This document shows positions 23,769-35,045 of a stretch of 64,000 nt of DNA, in pieces (within the stretch, counting starts at the first letter, position 1; each line of letters opens with the position of its first letter). Origin of the DNA: Anaeramoeba flamelloides (Eukaryota; Metamonada; Anaeramoebidae); assembly GCA_027625915.1 (NCBI GenBank), contig JANTQA010000023.1, forward strand, positions 496,001 to 560,000, read 5' to 3'. Position numbers and translations under genes: made by a program. The notes under the pieces were generated by a model. It had not been told where the DNA came from. It worked only from the letters and a program-made list of their open reading frames with translations, and searched no databases.

Positions 23769-26700
23769 TTAATTCCCATTCCCATTCTGATTTCCATTCT
23801 GGTTCTGATCCTGATCCTGGTTCTGATTCTGATTTTGGTTCTGATTTTGGTTCTGGTTCTGGTTCCGATTCTGATTTTGATTTTGGTTATGGTTTCTATT
23901 TCTAATAACCAATAAACCTTTCCTAAATATTACTAAAAACATTATGGAAATTAATGAAAAGATTAAAATTAGGTTCTCTAAATTGGAAAAACTTAAATCG
24001 AAATCTATGGCAAAATCCAAATCCAAATAATCTTCATCATCATCAAAATCGTCGCTAATGTTAAAAAACCCGTCATCCAAATCATTCAAGACTCCGAGAA
24101 ATTTATCTTTTAGCATTATTTTAAAGTCAAAATTATTTGAGAAAATATTTTTTTGTAAAAAGACAACATCTATGAATTCTTTGGGGTTATTTATCAAAAA
24201 ATTAAATCCCCACTTCATAAATATTAGATATACTCCAAGGATGGAATCCGGTTCATCTTCGAGTGCCCTTTCATAAGCTCTTTTTGCAAGAACAAAATCT
24301 TGTGACAATCCACCTGATCCGCCTTCATACATTCTTCCAATATGATATGATCCCTTACCACTCTTTTTTTCACTTGCCATTTGATAAAACTTCCTTGCCT
24401 TGAGCAGGTCTCTTTTCACACCTAATCCCAATCTATATGAATCGCCAACTTTATTCAAGCTTTCAACGTATCCCAAATTGGCAGATTGATAATAATATCC
24501 AAGCTGCCGGTTCATCCGGTGGAATTCCAAAATATGGTGAATATCTGTATTATTTTGATCCTTATTGTCGCCATAATCAAAACTCTGTAATATTAAATCT
24601 TGATCAAAAAATAATTCCATTTGCTCGTTACTTAAATACCGTTCATAAATAATGGCAGCATTATGCTGGGCAACTTCATAGCCAAGTTCCGCAAGCTGTT
24701 CATATTTGATTAACGATTTCAATATTTCCCCATTTTCCCAGAGATCATATGCTTCGGTAAATGAATTCACCCATGATCCGTGATTTGCAATTTTTTTATA
24801 ATTTTCAACCGCAAGTTCACAATTTTTCTTAATATCCCCCCTTCCACGTGAATAGATATCGCCTAAAGCAAAAACTGCTGGTAAAAAATTTTGCTTTGCC
24901 GATTTTTTGATCCACTCATTTGCTTTGTTTATATCCCGTTTGACACCGGCCCCGTACAGTAACAATGTTGCGATATTATATTGCGCCTCTGGCAAGCCGT
25001 TTAATGCCGCTTGTAAAAACAAATGATATGCCTTTGTTTGATTCCTTTTGACCCCCTTCCCCTCAAAAAACATTGAGGCGAGAGTGTTTTTTGCAAATAA
25101 ATTTCCTGCCTTTGATGATTTTTCAAGCAATTCCTTTGCCTTCGTTAAATTTTTATCAACTCCCTGCCCAATCAAATTCATCGTGCCCAAATTCGCCTGT
25201 GCAAGTGAATGGCCCTGTTCCGATGCCTTTGTAAAATGCTTGACGGATTTTGGAAGATTTTGCTGAGTACTATCGCTACCAAATCTATAGACTTGCCCCA
25301 GGGCGGTTTGCGCTTCGGAATCACCAGATTTGGATAACGATTCATAATATTTGATGAGCTTTTTTTCAATATTAGTTTTTTTTTTGAAATCAGAGTTGAT
25401 TATTCGTATTTTCTCAATTTCATTAAACGCCAAATTATCCATTCCATCCGTTTTTTCAAGATGAGTTGCTATTTGATAATAATACTTCTTGGCCTTTGGA
25501 CAATCTTTACTAGTACCCATCCCTTCAGAATAACGATACCCCAAAATCATTTTTGCTTGGTAATTTTTCAGATCATCACCTAAATGAAGGTATAGCAATG
25601 AAAGCATCTGATTAGGATCACCATCACACTTGCCAGTGGAATATATAAAAGATAATCCTAGGTAGCATTCAGAGACACCCAAATTTGCACATTTTTCATA
25701 ATATAATTTTGAAACGCAATGATTCACTTGAATACTATTTTCCCCATACTATTTTTAGGCAATAAATAAAATGAATATTAAAAAAATTATTATCAATATG
25801 TTTTAATATTGCAAATCTTGTTTTATTGTTTTTAGATCATTTTTTTTCAATGAATGATCTTGTAATTTACATATCCAAATTAAAAACCATTAAATAAGAA
25901 GTATAAAGTCTCTATTATCTATCTATATTATAAAGGTATTTCCAAAAAATTATTGCATTTTTTTTTAGATTTCATAAAAAATCATCTTTGTTAGGGGGAG
26001 TATTCATTAATTGACGATACCAAATTAAGTTTAATATTAATATCAATTGAATAAATGACTTGGCTATTTATTTCAAAATATGTTCATTAAAATATTTCCA
26101 AAAAAATGGAAAAAAAAATAGTACCTTTTTTGGAGAAAAAAATGTACGACCAATTTCAATAAAAAACTGGAAATATGGAAAGGATACAAATAATTTTTTA
26201 AACAATAAAATACAGTTAAATGTTTTTCATTATATTGGAAAAAAATGTTGAGATTAAACAAGTTATGAAAAATATTTTTTCGAATCAAAAAGAAAATAAT
26301 AAATACCAATTTTCACCCCTTGAAAAATATCATATATAAAATCGAGATCAGAAATTTTGATATATTTTATTCATTAAGTAATGTCACACTAACAAACAAA
26401 TTGAATTATTCTAAAGAATCAATTAATTGCTGTTAATGATTTTGTATATTTAAATAATTTTATGAGGATTGATTTTAATAAGGATATTTTAAACTAAATT
26501 TTCCCCACTTTCTTGGAAATAGCTTATATATATATATATTCTTTATCCAGACCCTTGATATTAATTTGGGGGTGAACTTGCTTTATTGATTGATTTCTGT
26601 TGATTTTAAAAGAGAAAGTATAAGATAATTTATTCAACTTTGGAAAAAAGTAAGTATTATACACTAACGAAAAGATAAATTGAAATTGTCTAATGCTCTT

Positions 26701-29700
26701 ATTTTATTTATACGTTTTTAATAATGCTTTTTGCAACATAATAAGATATTTCCAAAAAAGCGTGGCATTTTTATTTTAAAAAAAATTTGATTTAGCCCAA
26801 TTTCTCATAAAACTATTTAAATATCCAAAATAGTAATAAACCATTTGTAGATTCTTAATAATAATTCAATTTGTTTGTTAGTTTTACATTTCTTTAATAA
26901 TATATACAAAAATTTCCGATCTTGATTTGAAATGATATTTTTTAAGTGTGTAAATTGTTTTTTTTTTTTTTTCTTTTTTGATTGTAAAAATTTTTTTTCA
27001 AAAAGGTTTATTCTTGATAAAATTTTCATATGAAGAAAAAATTTATTACTGTAGGTTATTGTTTAAAAAATCTATTTGGATCCTTTGTATATTGTAAATT
27101 TTTTATTGAATTTTTATTTGGTCTGGTTTTGTACAAAAATAGTTTATTTTTTTTTTCATTTTTGGGAAATACTTTTGATTCTTGTTTGAAATAAATATAA
27201 TAGCTATTTATTTTTTTTAAACATAAACTTTTTCTTTGAGAAAATTTAAGTAAATAATTTTAGATAACTACAGATAAGAAAGAGATTAGCTCTCTTAAAA
27301 GTTTAAAAAAGCATTGTAGTTATTGTGGAAAGATTTTGAGAATTCCTTTAGTAATTAGGCAAACTTTGGAAATTTTCTGATCTTCTTATTTCCAATTCTA
27401 ACAAAGTGAATTAAGATGTATTTTACCAATAAATTTGTCTTTAAATATAATATTTTGAGTTATTTAACGGTAATTTAAAAAAAAATTTTTGCAACGTTGT
27501 TTAATCGATAACACTGAGATTTGCCAATATTTCAATTTAAAACCAATTGAACACATATTTTGGTCCAAGGAACCAAAATACTTGTTCAATAAAAACTAAA
27601 AAAAAAGTGCTTGATCATTTGGGGAAAGTTCGGAAAAAGAATAAATTCAATTTCTTTATTGAAAACAATGTCTATTTACAAACTTGGTTTTTTTCTCTTT
27701 TCGAAAAAAAAGCAAAATCATTTTTAAAAAAAAAAAATTTATTCTCTTTTTTCTTTCAAGAAAAAAGGAGAAAAGAAACCATTTATAAGAGGTTTTGGAA
27801 AGGTGAAAAAAATAAATGATCATTTAGGAAAAAAAAAAAAACATTTTTTTTTGAACTATGTCGAGTCAAGAAATTTTCGAGCAATGTTCAAAATACTTCA
27901 TAGTTAAGAACACCAATAGATGCATGCAGATTTTTAAGTTTGATTGTTTTCGAGAATTGGCTGACAAACGCAAAATAAAAGGATAAATAGATCTCATTGA
28001 ATGGATGAACGATCTAGTTTATCTCTGTAAATTTTAAACCAAGTTTTGTCACCGATGATGAAAATTCAAAATTTAACTTCAATGTTTTCACTAAATACAT
28101 TTGGAGAATGAGATCCTTAGAAGAGTAGGTTCTTCAAAATACCATTAAAAAAGAACAAATTACTTGTTTCGGTTAAATTTATTTGTTTGTTTTTTCTTTG
28201 TTTTGACGAGTTAGATCCCGAGTGAAAAAATAAATATCATCTCATATTGTTTCATCTGTTCAACAATCACCTTTTATAATTCTTCGTTTTGGTTCTCCTT
28301 CCAGACTCAAAATAATGAGATTGTTCTAGTGCTAAGATGATATTAATCGCCGTTCTTCGAACTCCTCAATATCATCTTATGTCACTTCGAACAATCTCAT
28401 TTTTTTTTCGTTCTTCCAGCTCAAACTCAGATTATAACAAGGAGATTGTTTCCAAATCAAAACAATAAACACGGTTATTTTTCTCGAGTAAAAATTATTT
28501 AAAAAAATATCAAAAATGATGCTATATTTTTCAGTTCTACATCACTTGATATATTTGATATTAATTTCATCAGTATTAATATTTCTCTTAGCTTGATTAT
28601 AGTCAGCTTAACAACGAATATAGCTACTAACAAAGAGAATTTGATATGAAATGTAAAAAAAAAAATCCCCACTTTTGTGGAAATAACATATTAAAAACAA
28701 TTCTAATTAAACTATTTAAATATCCAATATTGTTATCTCTCATTATTTTGATTCTACAGAATAATTCAATTTACTTGTCTGTGAGATATTATTATATTGT
28801 AATAAAAAATATTAAAAGTTTCTGATTCAAATTTATAGATAATGTTTTTAAGGGTCGAGTCATTACAGTGAAAAATTTTTTTCTGAAATGGAAAAAAACT
28901 TTTTAGTGATTTTTATCAGTGCCTAATAACAATCAAAAACCAACCAACCTATGATGTACGATCGATCTCCAAAAATCAACAACAAAAAAATGAGGACATT
29001 TTTAGAAAAAAGCGCCAAAGAGCTACACTCAATTTCCAATTAGAATGGTTAGAATATACAATTTTGAAAACAACTATGTCAGTTTTGAAGTGTCTCTCTT
29101 TGGCACTTTTTGAGATCTCGGTGATTTTTTTTTTCTTTTTTTTTATTTTTCAAATATGAGTTATTTTTTTCTCTCTCAAGAATATTACATAATCCTTACT
29201 TGGTCAAATTTAGAGGGTTACAAAATAACCACAAACCAGATTAAATTTAATCAAATTGATTTTACACTTCAATCAAGCAATTTGTTTTAAATTCAAGAAA
29301 AATATATCATTTGGAAATATAAAATGAGAAAAGATGAATTCTTTTTTCCAAATTTTGATTTTTTGAAATTTAGAACTACTTTTAACTTTATTTTTATTCG
29401 TCGAATTTTTTGTCAAATGATAATCCAATGAAATTTTTTTTTTGTTATTTGAATTTTTTCAATCAAAAGAAGGGCTATTCCACAAATACCCTTTTTGGTC
29501 TCAAGGCCACCCCTTGAGTATGGAGCAAATCCACGGTAAATGACTAGACCCTTAAGGTGTGAAAATTGGTGGTTATTATTTTCATTTTGATCCATAAAAA
29601 TTTTTTTTTTTACCTAGAAGGTTTAATCTCAATAAAATTTCCAATAAAAGGAAAAACTTCTATAACTGTATTTTATTGTTTAAAAAATTATTTGGATCCT

Positions 29701-31189
29701 TATTTCAGATTGCCTGTTTTTTATTGAAATTTTTCTGTATCTTTTTTTTTGTACAAAAACAATGCTAGTTTTTTTTTTTGATTTTTATGGGAATATTTTG
29801 ATGAGTGAATTGAATTCCCAACATTGTGTTGCGAAATTTATTTGTTAAAATAGTTCCCGTATACCAACTACCAAGGGGTATTTATTTTGAGAGGCCAAAT
29901 TAAACTATTTTTGTACCATTTGTTAACCATTTTGAAAGGAAATAATTTTGAATTATTTTATCAAACAAAAAAACGAGATTATTTGAAACAAAAGTGATTC
30001 TATTATTCACCAATACTGTTATTTTCCAATTAACAAATGAAAATTTTTATTTCAAGTTCTTAAATGAATATTCATTATAGCTGTTACAATCAAATTAGAA
30101 GAGTAAAAATTCTGTCTTTGGGTTATCAAGGAAGTTTAATTTATTGTCTTAAAATATCATTTCTAAAAGATGTTGTAAAGATCTTTTGGGTTTTATTTCG
30201 AACTAATAAACGAGAAAAATATTTTGGAATGTGAATTAAAAATTTTCATTTTGTAATTGGAAAATAAGAGTATATTTGGTTGAATTTCAACCAACGAATT
30301 CAAGAAAATTTATGAAGGGCTTGTTTAAATACCACTAATACTTTATTGTTATAAAGTTTCATCATTTATTATTTAGCTGTGCTTTTCTTTACTATATTTA
30401 CAGAAATCCTTTTTTGAAATTTACATTCTTGTTAATTATTTTTTTTGGAAACAAAAAAGTTCATCTGATCTGAGTAAAATATAAAGCCATATTTGAACTG
30501 TTGGGGTGTGTGTGGGCTTTTAATGTACTAAAATATTTTTTGTCATTTGTTTTGATTATGAAAATTAAAAAGTAAACAAAAACAAAAAATAGCCGAAATT
30601 TTGAACTTACAAGATATATTTCAGCAAGGGTTTGAAAAGCTTTTGCGTCTCCTAATTCTCCTGCCTTTTGAAAGTATTGAATTGACTGTTCAAGATCTGT
30701 TTCTCTTAATTGTGTAGCATTTTTTCGATAGATCTCGAGAAGTGAAGTTTGTTGGTTACTTTTTTTGGAGCTATTGGCTGGAGCAGTGTTTGTATTGAGA
30801 TTTGTAGTTTGATTTAAAGATTCTTGGTTTGTGTTTGCAGATTCCTCAAGAATTACTTTGTTTAGAATTGGAAAACCTTTTATTTTGATTTCTTTTTCGT
30901 TTTCAAATTCTTCTTCTTCTTCTTCTTCTTCTTCTTTGTCAACACCATTTTTATCATAACTATTTTGCGATTTAATATTTTTCTTTTCTTCGTTTGTTGT
31001 TTTTTCAGTTTCTTTTTCATTATTAAGAGTATTTGTGTTTTTGACTACATCTTGGTTTCTCTGTAAATAATTTTTGTCAATTGTTTCTTGATCTTTGAAA
31101 TCGTTTTGTTTACCTTCATTTTCTTGAGAAAAATTAAACAGAAGAAAAAGTAAAATAAGAAAGGAGATTATTTCGACAGATCTTAACAT
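23769..31189 (-). CDS. SEL1L/Hrd3 ERAD adaptor, two exons with a 4.9-kb intron
   Basis: Membrane-anchored luminal adaptor of the Hrd1 ubiquitin ligase complex, which hands misfolded ER proteins to retrotranslocation. Exon 1 (31189-30611) encodes a signal peptide (~1-21), an acidic Glu-rich linker and the first Sel1 repeat, ending TLAEIYL before a GTAAGT donor. Exon 2 (25748-23769) begins YGENSIQ after TAG and restores the repeat in phase 0. The 852-aa product carries Sel1 repeats through about residue 690, including the SEL1L-specific stretch CELAVENYKKIANHGSW ... LAELGYEVAQHNAA. An acidic segment, a transmembrane helix at about 785-808 and an Asn/Gln-rich cytosolic tail of about 42 residues follow. 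Length matches SEL1L (794) and Hrd3 (833). The 4862-nt intron is exceptional here. Family is secure; the exon join is inferred from consensus and alignment. Confidence 0.92.
25933..26525 (-). mobile_element. GGTATTTCC-family inverted-repeat element, copy a
   Basis: 593 bp. The left end is AAGGTATTTCCAAAAAATTA and the right end is CCCCACTTTCTTGGAAATAGCTT, roughly its inverse. The interior, read on the minus strand, matches the other copies: ATTATTTAAATATACAAAATC and CTGATCTCGATTTT, followed by a short GGGGTGAAAATTGG segment. It is non-coding and lies in the SEL1L intron. Confidence 0.78.
27858..28035 (+). pseudogene. Decayed coding-like stretch inside the SEL1L intron
   Basis: From ATG 27858 the frame reads MSSQEIFEQCSKYFIVKNTN and on to ELADKRKIKG before TAA at 27984-27986; the same frame then continues IDLIEWMNDLVYLCKF to another TAA. 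Amino-acid usage is clearly more protein-like than the AT-rich surroundings, and local GC is raised. I do not recognise the family. It sits in the segment that interrupts element copy b, so it may derive from a gene carried by an inserted DNA transposon. Confidence 0.4.
28312..28402. repeat. Local inverted repeat (hairpin)
   Basis: ATGAGATTGTTC with GCTAAGATGATATT at 28315-28343 is mirrored by AATATCATCTTATG with GAACAATCTCAT at 28368-28400, around a 24-nt loop containing CGCCGTTCTTCGAAC. The AGATTGTT motif recurs at 28443. A structured transcript or a short transposon end are both possible. Confidence 0.65.
28691..29880 (+). mobile_element. GGTATTTCC-family element, copy d, disrupted
   Basis: 28700-28860 matches the family interior (AAACTATTTAAATATCCAA, AATAATTCAATTTACTTGTC, GGGTCGAG near 28853). 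The family resumes at about 29555 (GGTGTGAAAATTGGTGGTTA, TTTAATCTCAATAAAATTTCC, TTATTTGGATCC) and fades near 29880. About 28870-29550 is foreign to other copies. It holds a hairpin-like pair GCCAAAGAG / CTCTTTGGC (28990-29105) and CTCAAGG / CCTTGAG (29500-29520). Boundaries are approximate. Confidence 0.45.
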
Positions 31190-31561
31190 CGATTCTTGAA
31201 AAGGTTTAAAACAGTCTCAATAATAAAGAAATTTTTCGAACACTGTTATAGATTTGTTGAAAATGATGAAAAATGATTCAGTATTTTTAATAATTTATTT
31301 TTTTTATTAGATTCAACCTTTGGTGGTAATCATTATTTCTTGAACTGGCTGGTTTTTTAAGAGCTTAACTTTTTATTTCTGAATTATCAAAGATCTTTTG
31401 TTTAATTATCTTTTTGCGAAACCTTCTTGAGGATAACTGATCATAAAAAAGCAAATTTGGATTCAGTTTTTCAGAATTAAACAATTGTCATTTCGACAAA
31501 TTTGTTTTTCACTTGATAAACATAAATACAAAATTTTTTTTAACTTAATTAAGGGAGAGTA

Positions 31562-32050
31562 GAGCAGTGAAAAAAATACCGGACATGAAAAAAATCCTGG
31601 ACAAGATTTTGAATTGTGAATATTAGTAAAATTATTGTGTAATTTCATTTATTTACAATCAAATTCCTTTTTTTAAGAATGAAACTTTTTCAATTATAAC
31701 CCCCCCACTTATTAGAATGATGATTGTTGAAATCACACTTGTTCAAAACACCATTCAATCAATCAAAAAACAAGAAGAAAAATTATCATTTTCCAAACTC
31801 TAGTAAACCTCAATAAAACTTGATTATTTTTCAAAAAAAGTTGATCAACATTAGGCTATCAAACAATTACTCAGTATTCCAGAGACACCTTACTTTGATG
31901 GACTTTAGGTAGGTTTATTACTAATCTCATAAAAAAAATTGGTTATTTATAATAAGGATTTCATTGAAATTAGACAAAAATTTTACTAATACTCACAATT
32001 AAAAATCTTGTCCGGGATTTTTTTCATGTCCGGTATTTTTTTCCCTACTA
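31562..32050. mobile_element. TA-flanked element with CCGGACATG terminal inverted repeats (489 bp)
   Basis: TA at 31560-31561 and 32051-32052 flanks inverted repeats of about 85 bp. Both ends share AAAAAAATACCGGACATGAA, then AAAAATCC(T/C)GGACAAGATTTT and a GTGA(A/G)TATTAGTAAAATT stretch. The 489-bp element has no coding capacity. TA duplication plus CAGTG near one end suggests a Tc1/mariner-like non-autonomous element. Arm identity is above 90 percent by eye, so it is comparatively young. Confidence 0.85.
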
Positions 32051-32638
32051 TATTAAAAAAAATACAGGAAATAAAGAACAAGTCTTGAAGATCATTACGA
32101 AAAGTTCATCTTGGGAACATTGGATATCAAAACCCTTTTAATAACTATTGAAATTTATTATAAACTTGGTTATAAATCTATATACTATTATTTTCCAATT
32201 AAAAAATGAAAATTTTTAGTTTATATCCCCAAATATTTTTCTAGTTTATAAGTTGAAATAAAACCCTAACGATCTTTACAACATTGTTTAGAAATGATAT
32301 TTTTAGGCAATTAATTAAACTTTCTTCTTGAAAACTCTGAGACAAAATCTTTACTCTGCTAATTTGATTGTAGCAGTCATAATTAATAAATTTATTTTGG
32401 AAATTCAAATAAAAATATTCATTTATTAATTGGAAAAAAACAGTAAATTTCATTAACCCATTGTATCTTTAAAAAAATTATTTTGTTGTTTGACAACCCA
32501 GAGAAATTATCTATTTATTTTGAAAAATCAGAGTTTTCAAAGAAATTCGGTTGATAAAATTTTATCTCTTTTTATTTGTTGGTTCTTTTTTTTTTAATAT
32601 ATTGGGGTAATTCTGTTTATTTTGTATATTTTAATCTA

Positions 32639-33221
32639 AAGCTATTTCCGAAAAAGTGGGTCAAATTTATTTTCAAATATATTTATTAAACTCAATCTTC
32701 AAAATTATTTAAATATACAAAATCATTAAATACCGTTTATGATTCCTGAGAATAATTTAATTTGATTCTTCGTATAGTATTACATAAAGAAAAGATATTT
32801 AATATTTTGATCTCAATTTTATCTGATATTTTTTAGGGGTGAAAATACGTGTTTATTATTTTCTTTTTGATCAAAAAAATTCTTAAAATAACTTTTTTAA
32901 TCTCAACAAAATTTCTAATAGAATTCATAACATATCGCTCTGTTTTTTTGTTTAAAAAATCAATTATAAACTTTTTACATTCACATTTTTTTATTGAAAT
33001 TGGTCATAGATTGTTTTCACTAAAAATAGTACTATTTTTTTTTTTCGTTTTTTGGGAATATTTCATCAAATATTTTTGAAATAAATACCCATTAGCCATT
33101 TATTCAATTGGTATTAATAATAAATTTAATTTTATATTGTCAATTAATGAATACTCCCACCAACAACCATGATTTTTTATTAAATGTAAAAAAAAATTCC
33201 CCACTTTTTTGGAAATACCTT
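32639..33221 (+). mobile_element. GGTATTTCC-family inverted-repeat element, copy e
   Basis: 583 bp. The left end is AAGCTATTTCCGAAAAAGTG and the right end is CCCCACTTTTTTGGAAATACCTT, its inverse. The interior has AAATTATTTAAATATACAAA and TTGATCTCAATTTTATCTGA followed by AGGGGTGAAAATACG. This is the cleanest copy for defining the family. It has no coding capacity and no clear target duplication. Confidence 0.82.
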
Positions 33222-33845
33222 AAAATCCCAAAACAAAAGACTAGTTTCCAAGTTTTGAAAAAAATAATCAGACAAAATATTATCTGATTTATCTTTCAAA
33301 GTTTGGTGTTCAATCTCTAGTAAGTAGATGTACACTGTAATAACGATTTAAGGTTTTGAGTTCTTTGTTTTAGATGTAAGAACTGGTTGTAATTATAAAT
33401 ATTTTTGTTTGGAAAGCACTGAATATTTAGAATATTATTATGTTTAATAATGCTTTTAATAAAAATTCAAGTATTCAAGTTACTTGCATACCATCATATA
33501 CTTCTGTTTTTTTTTTTTTTTTTAAATTTCTTAAAATAAAAAAAAACTTATCGGTACTTTACCATTGTTCAAAAGAATATAGAAAAATCAAAGTTTTAAA
33601 TAAATTCCTATTAAATTTTGAAAAAAATAGAAACCATGTTTTTTAATTTTTGTTATTATTTTGAAAATCAATTTATACTAAATCAAAAAAAAAAATTAGA
33701 AAACATCTTGCAACCCTTATCTTGAGGTTTTCTGTTTTATTTTGGAAATCTATCAATTTTTAGAATAAAAATAAAAAAATCAAGAAAACTTAAAGACACT
33801 TTTATAAGATTTAATAGGATGGTTAAAATTAGAGGGTTTTCTCTA

Positions 33846-34042
33846 CAGTTAGTTTCACTTTTAAGGCATAAACTTTCAACGAAATTTAAGGCACAAAAAA
33901 ATCTTAAATTAAGGCACAAAATTTGGAATTTTTTTTTTTACAATTTATTTTCACTAGAATTTGAATTTTGTGCTTTAATTTGAGATTTTTTTTGAGCCTT
34001 AAATTTTGTTGAGAGTTTGTGCCTTAAAAGTGAAACTGACTG
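33846..34042. mobile_element. Tc1/mariner-type MITE, copy B (197 bp)
   Basis: Flanked by TA at 33844-33845 and 34043-34044. The left end is CAGTTAGTTTCACTTTTAAG and the right end on the opposite strand is CAGTCAGTTTCACTTTTAAG. The arms pair almost throughout (AACTTTCAACGAAATTTAAG and its inverse), around a short AT-rich loop. Confidence 0.92.
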
Positions 34043-34756
34043 TATACTTTTCAGGTATCGAAAATTTCTAAAGTCTTTTTTTTCTTTTGAAAAAGAAAAA
34101 AAGCCTAAACATCAAAAAATATAAAAAATTCATAGGATCAACTTCCATTTTATAATTATAGAATTTTACAAATTATCTAAAAAGATAATCATATTTTTAT
34201 GATAAGAATAAAATAAAAACAAAATTATGACAACTTTTGTAAAAATAATTCACATCTGGAAATCTTTGAAGATATTGATCATATTTTATCGGGCTCATCC
34301 TAGTCAAAAAAAAGAAAATTTTGGATAAATACAAATAAACAAAAATAAAAATAAAAAAAAAAAATATCTTTTGTATTATTTGTTATAAAGATTGATTATT
34401 AATCTTGTTTTTAGTTTATTATAAATAAAATTATGACAATTTATAGGTATACCTTAAGAAAAATTCCAGTTTGAGGGAAGTACCATAGAGTGCTGTCAAG
34501 CGATTTTTTTTTTTTTTTAATTTGAGAAATAAAAAATTAATTTACAAAATTTTCTTTTTGGTTTCTCAAATTTAAACAAATATAACGGAGGTTTCCAGAA
34601 TTTTAAAGAATTGAAAAAAATCTTAGTTTTTACCCTCTTCTTTTAAATTAAAGGAAATCCAAGAGTGGATTACCAGAATATAAAAGTGTATGTAAAAACC
34701 TAGATTAAATATAATAATTTTAAATTCTCGTAAACCTAAGGGTGGAATTCTTGAGA

Positions 34757-35045
34757 TTTTATGTTTTATCTGTGAATTTTTCTAGGTTTTATTGAGTTTT
34801 TCTATATTATTTGTGAATTTTTATAGGTTTTTTGGGGTTTTCTATATTATTTGTGAAGTTTTCTAGGTTTTTTTGAGTTTTTCTATTTTATTTGTGAAGT
34901 TTTCTAGTTTTTTTTTGAGGTTTTCTATTTTGTTTATGAGGTTTTCTATACTATTGGGAAAATCTATTAATTTTCTTTAGGTTTTCTTGAGTTTTCTGTT
35001 TATTTGTGAAGTGTTCTAGGTTTTTTGAGGTTTTCTATTTTATTA
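34757..35045. repeat. T-rich minisatellite, ~42-bp unit
   Basis: About seven imperfect tandem units, each containing a variant of TTTGTGAAGTTTTCTAGG followed by TTTTTTTGAGTTTTTCTATT. Units differ by small substitutions and T-run length. A short inverted fragment of the unit follows at 35045-35160 (TAGAAAACTTAAAAAAATC). Confidence 0.8.

Larger units (their letters stand above)
26743..28690 (+). mobile_element. GGTATTTCC-family element, copy b, interrupted by ~1.3 kb
   Basis: The left end AAGATATTTCCAAAAAAGCG starts a copy that follows the family to about 27210. The family's right part resumes at about 28550 (ATTAATTTCATCAGTATTAA) and ends CCCCACTTTTGTGGAAATAA at 28667-28686. The intervening 27210-28550 is absent from other copies and looks like a nested insertion; it includes the decayed coding-like stretch at 27858 and a hairpin. 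Confidence 0.6.
25749..30610 (-). other. Giant intron of the SEL1L gene filled with nested repeats
   Basis: The intron runs from GTAAGT at 30610 to CCTAAAAATAG at 25749. It contains one complete GGTATTTCC-family element (25933-26525), a second copy (26743-28690) apparently interrupted by about 1.3 kb of unrelated sequence, a third disrupted copy (28691 to about 29880), a local hairpin (28312-28402) and a decayed coding-like stretch (27858-28035). From 29880 to 30600 I see nothing recognisable. Confidence 0.75.

Noticed and set aside
29413-29595. Minus-strand 60-codon frame in the SEL1L intron (MDQNENNNHQFSHL...)
   Set aside because: It overlaps a member of the GGTATTTCC repeat family and a CTCAAGG/CCTTGAG hairpin. 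No similarity was recognised and it is probably chance.
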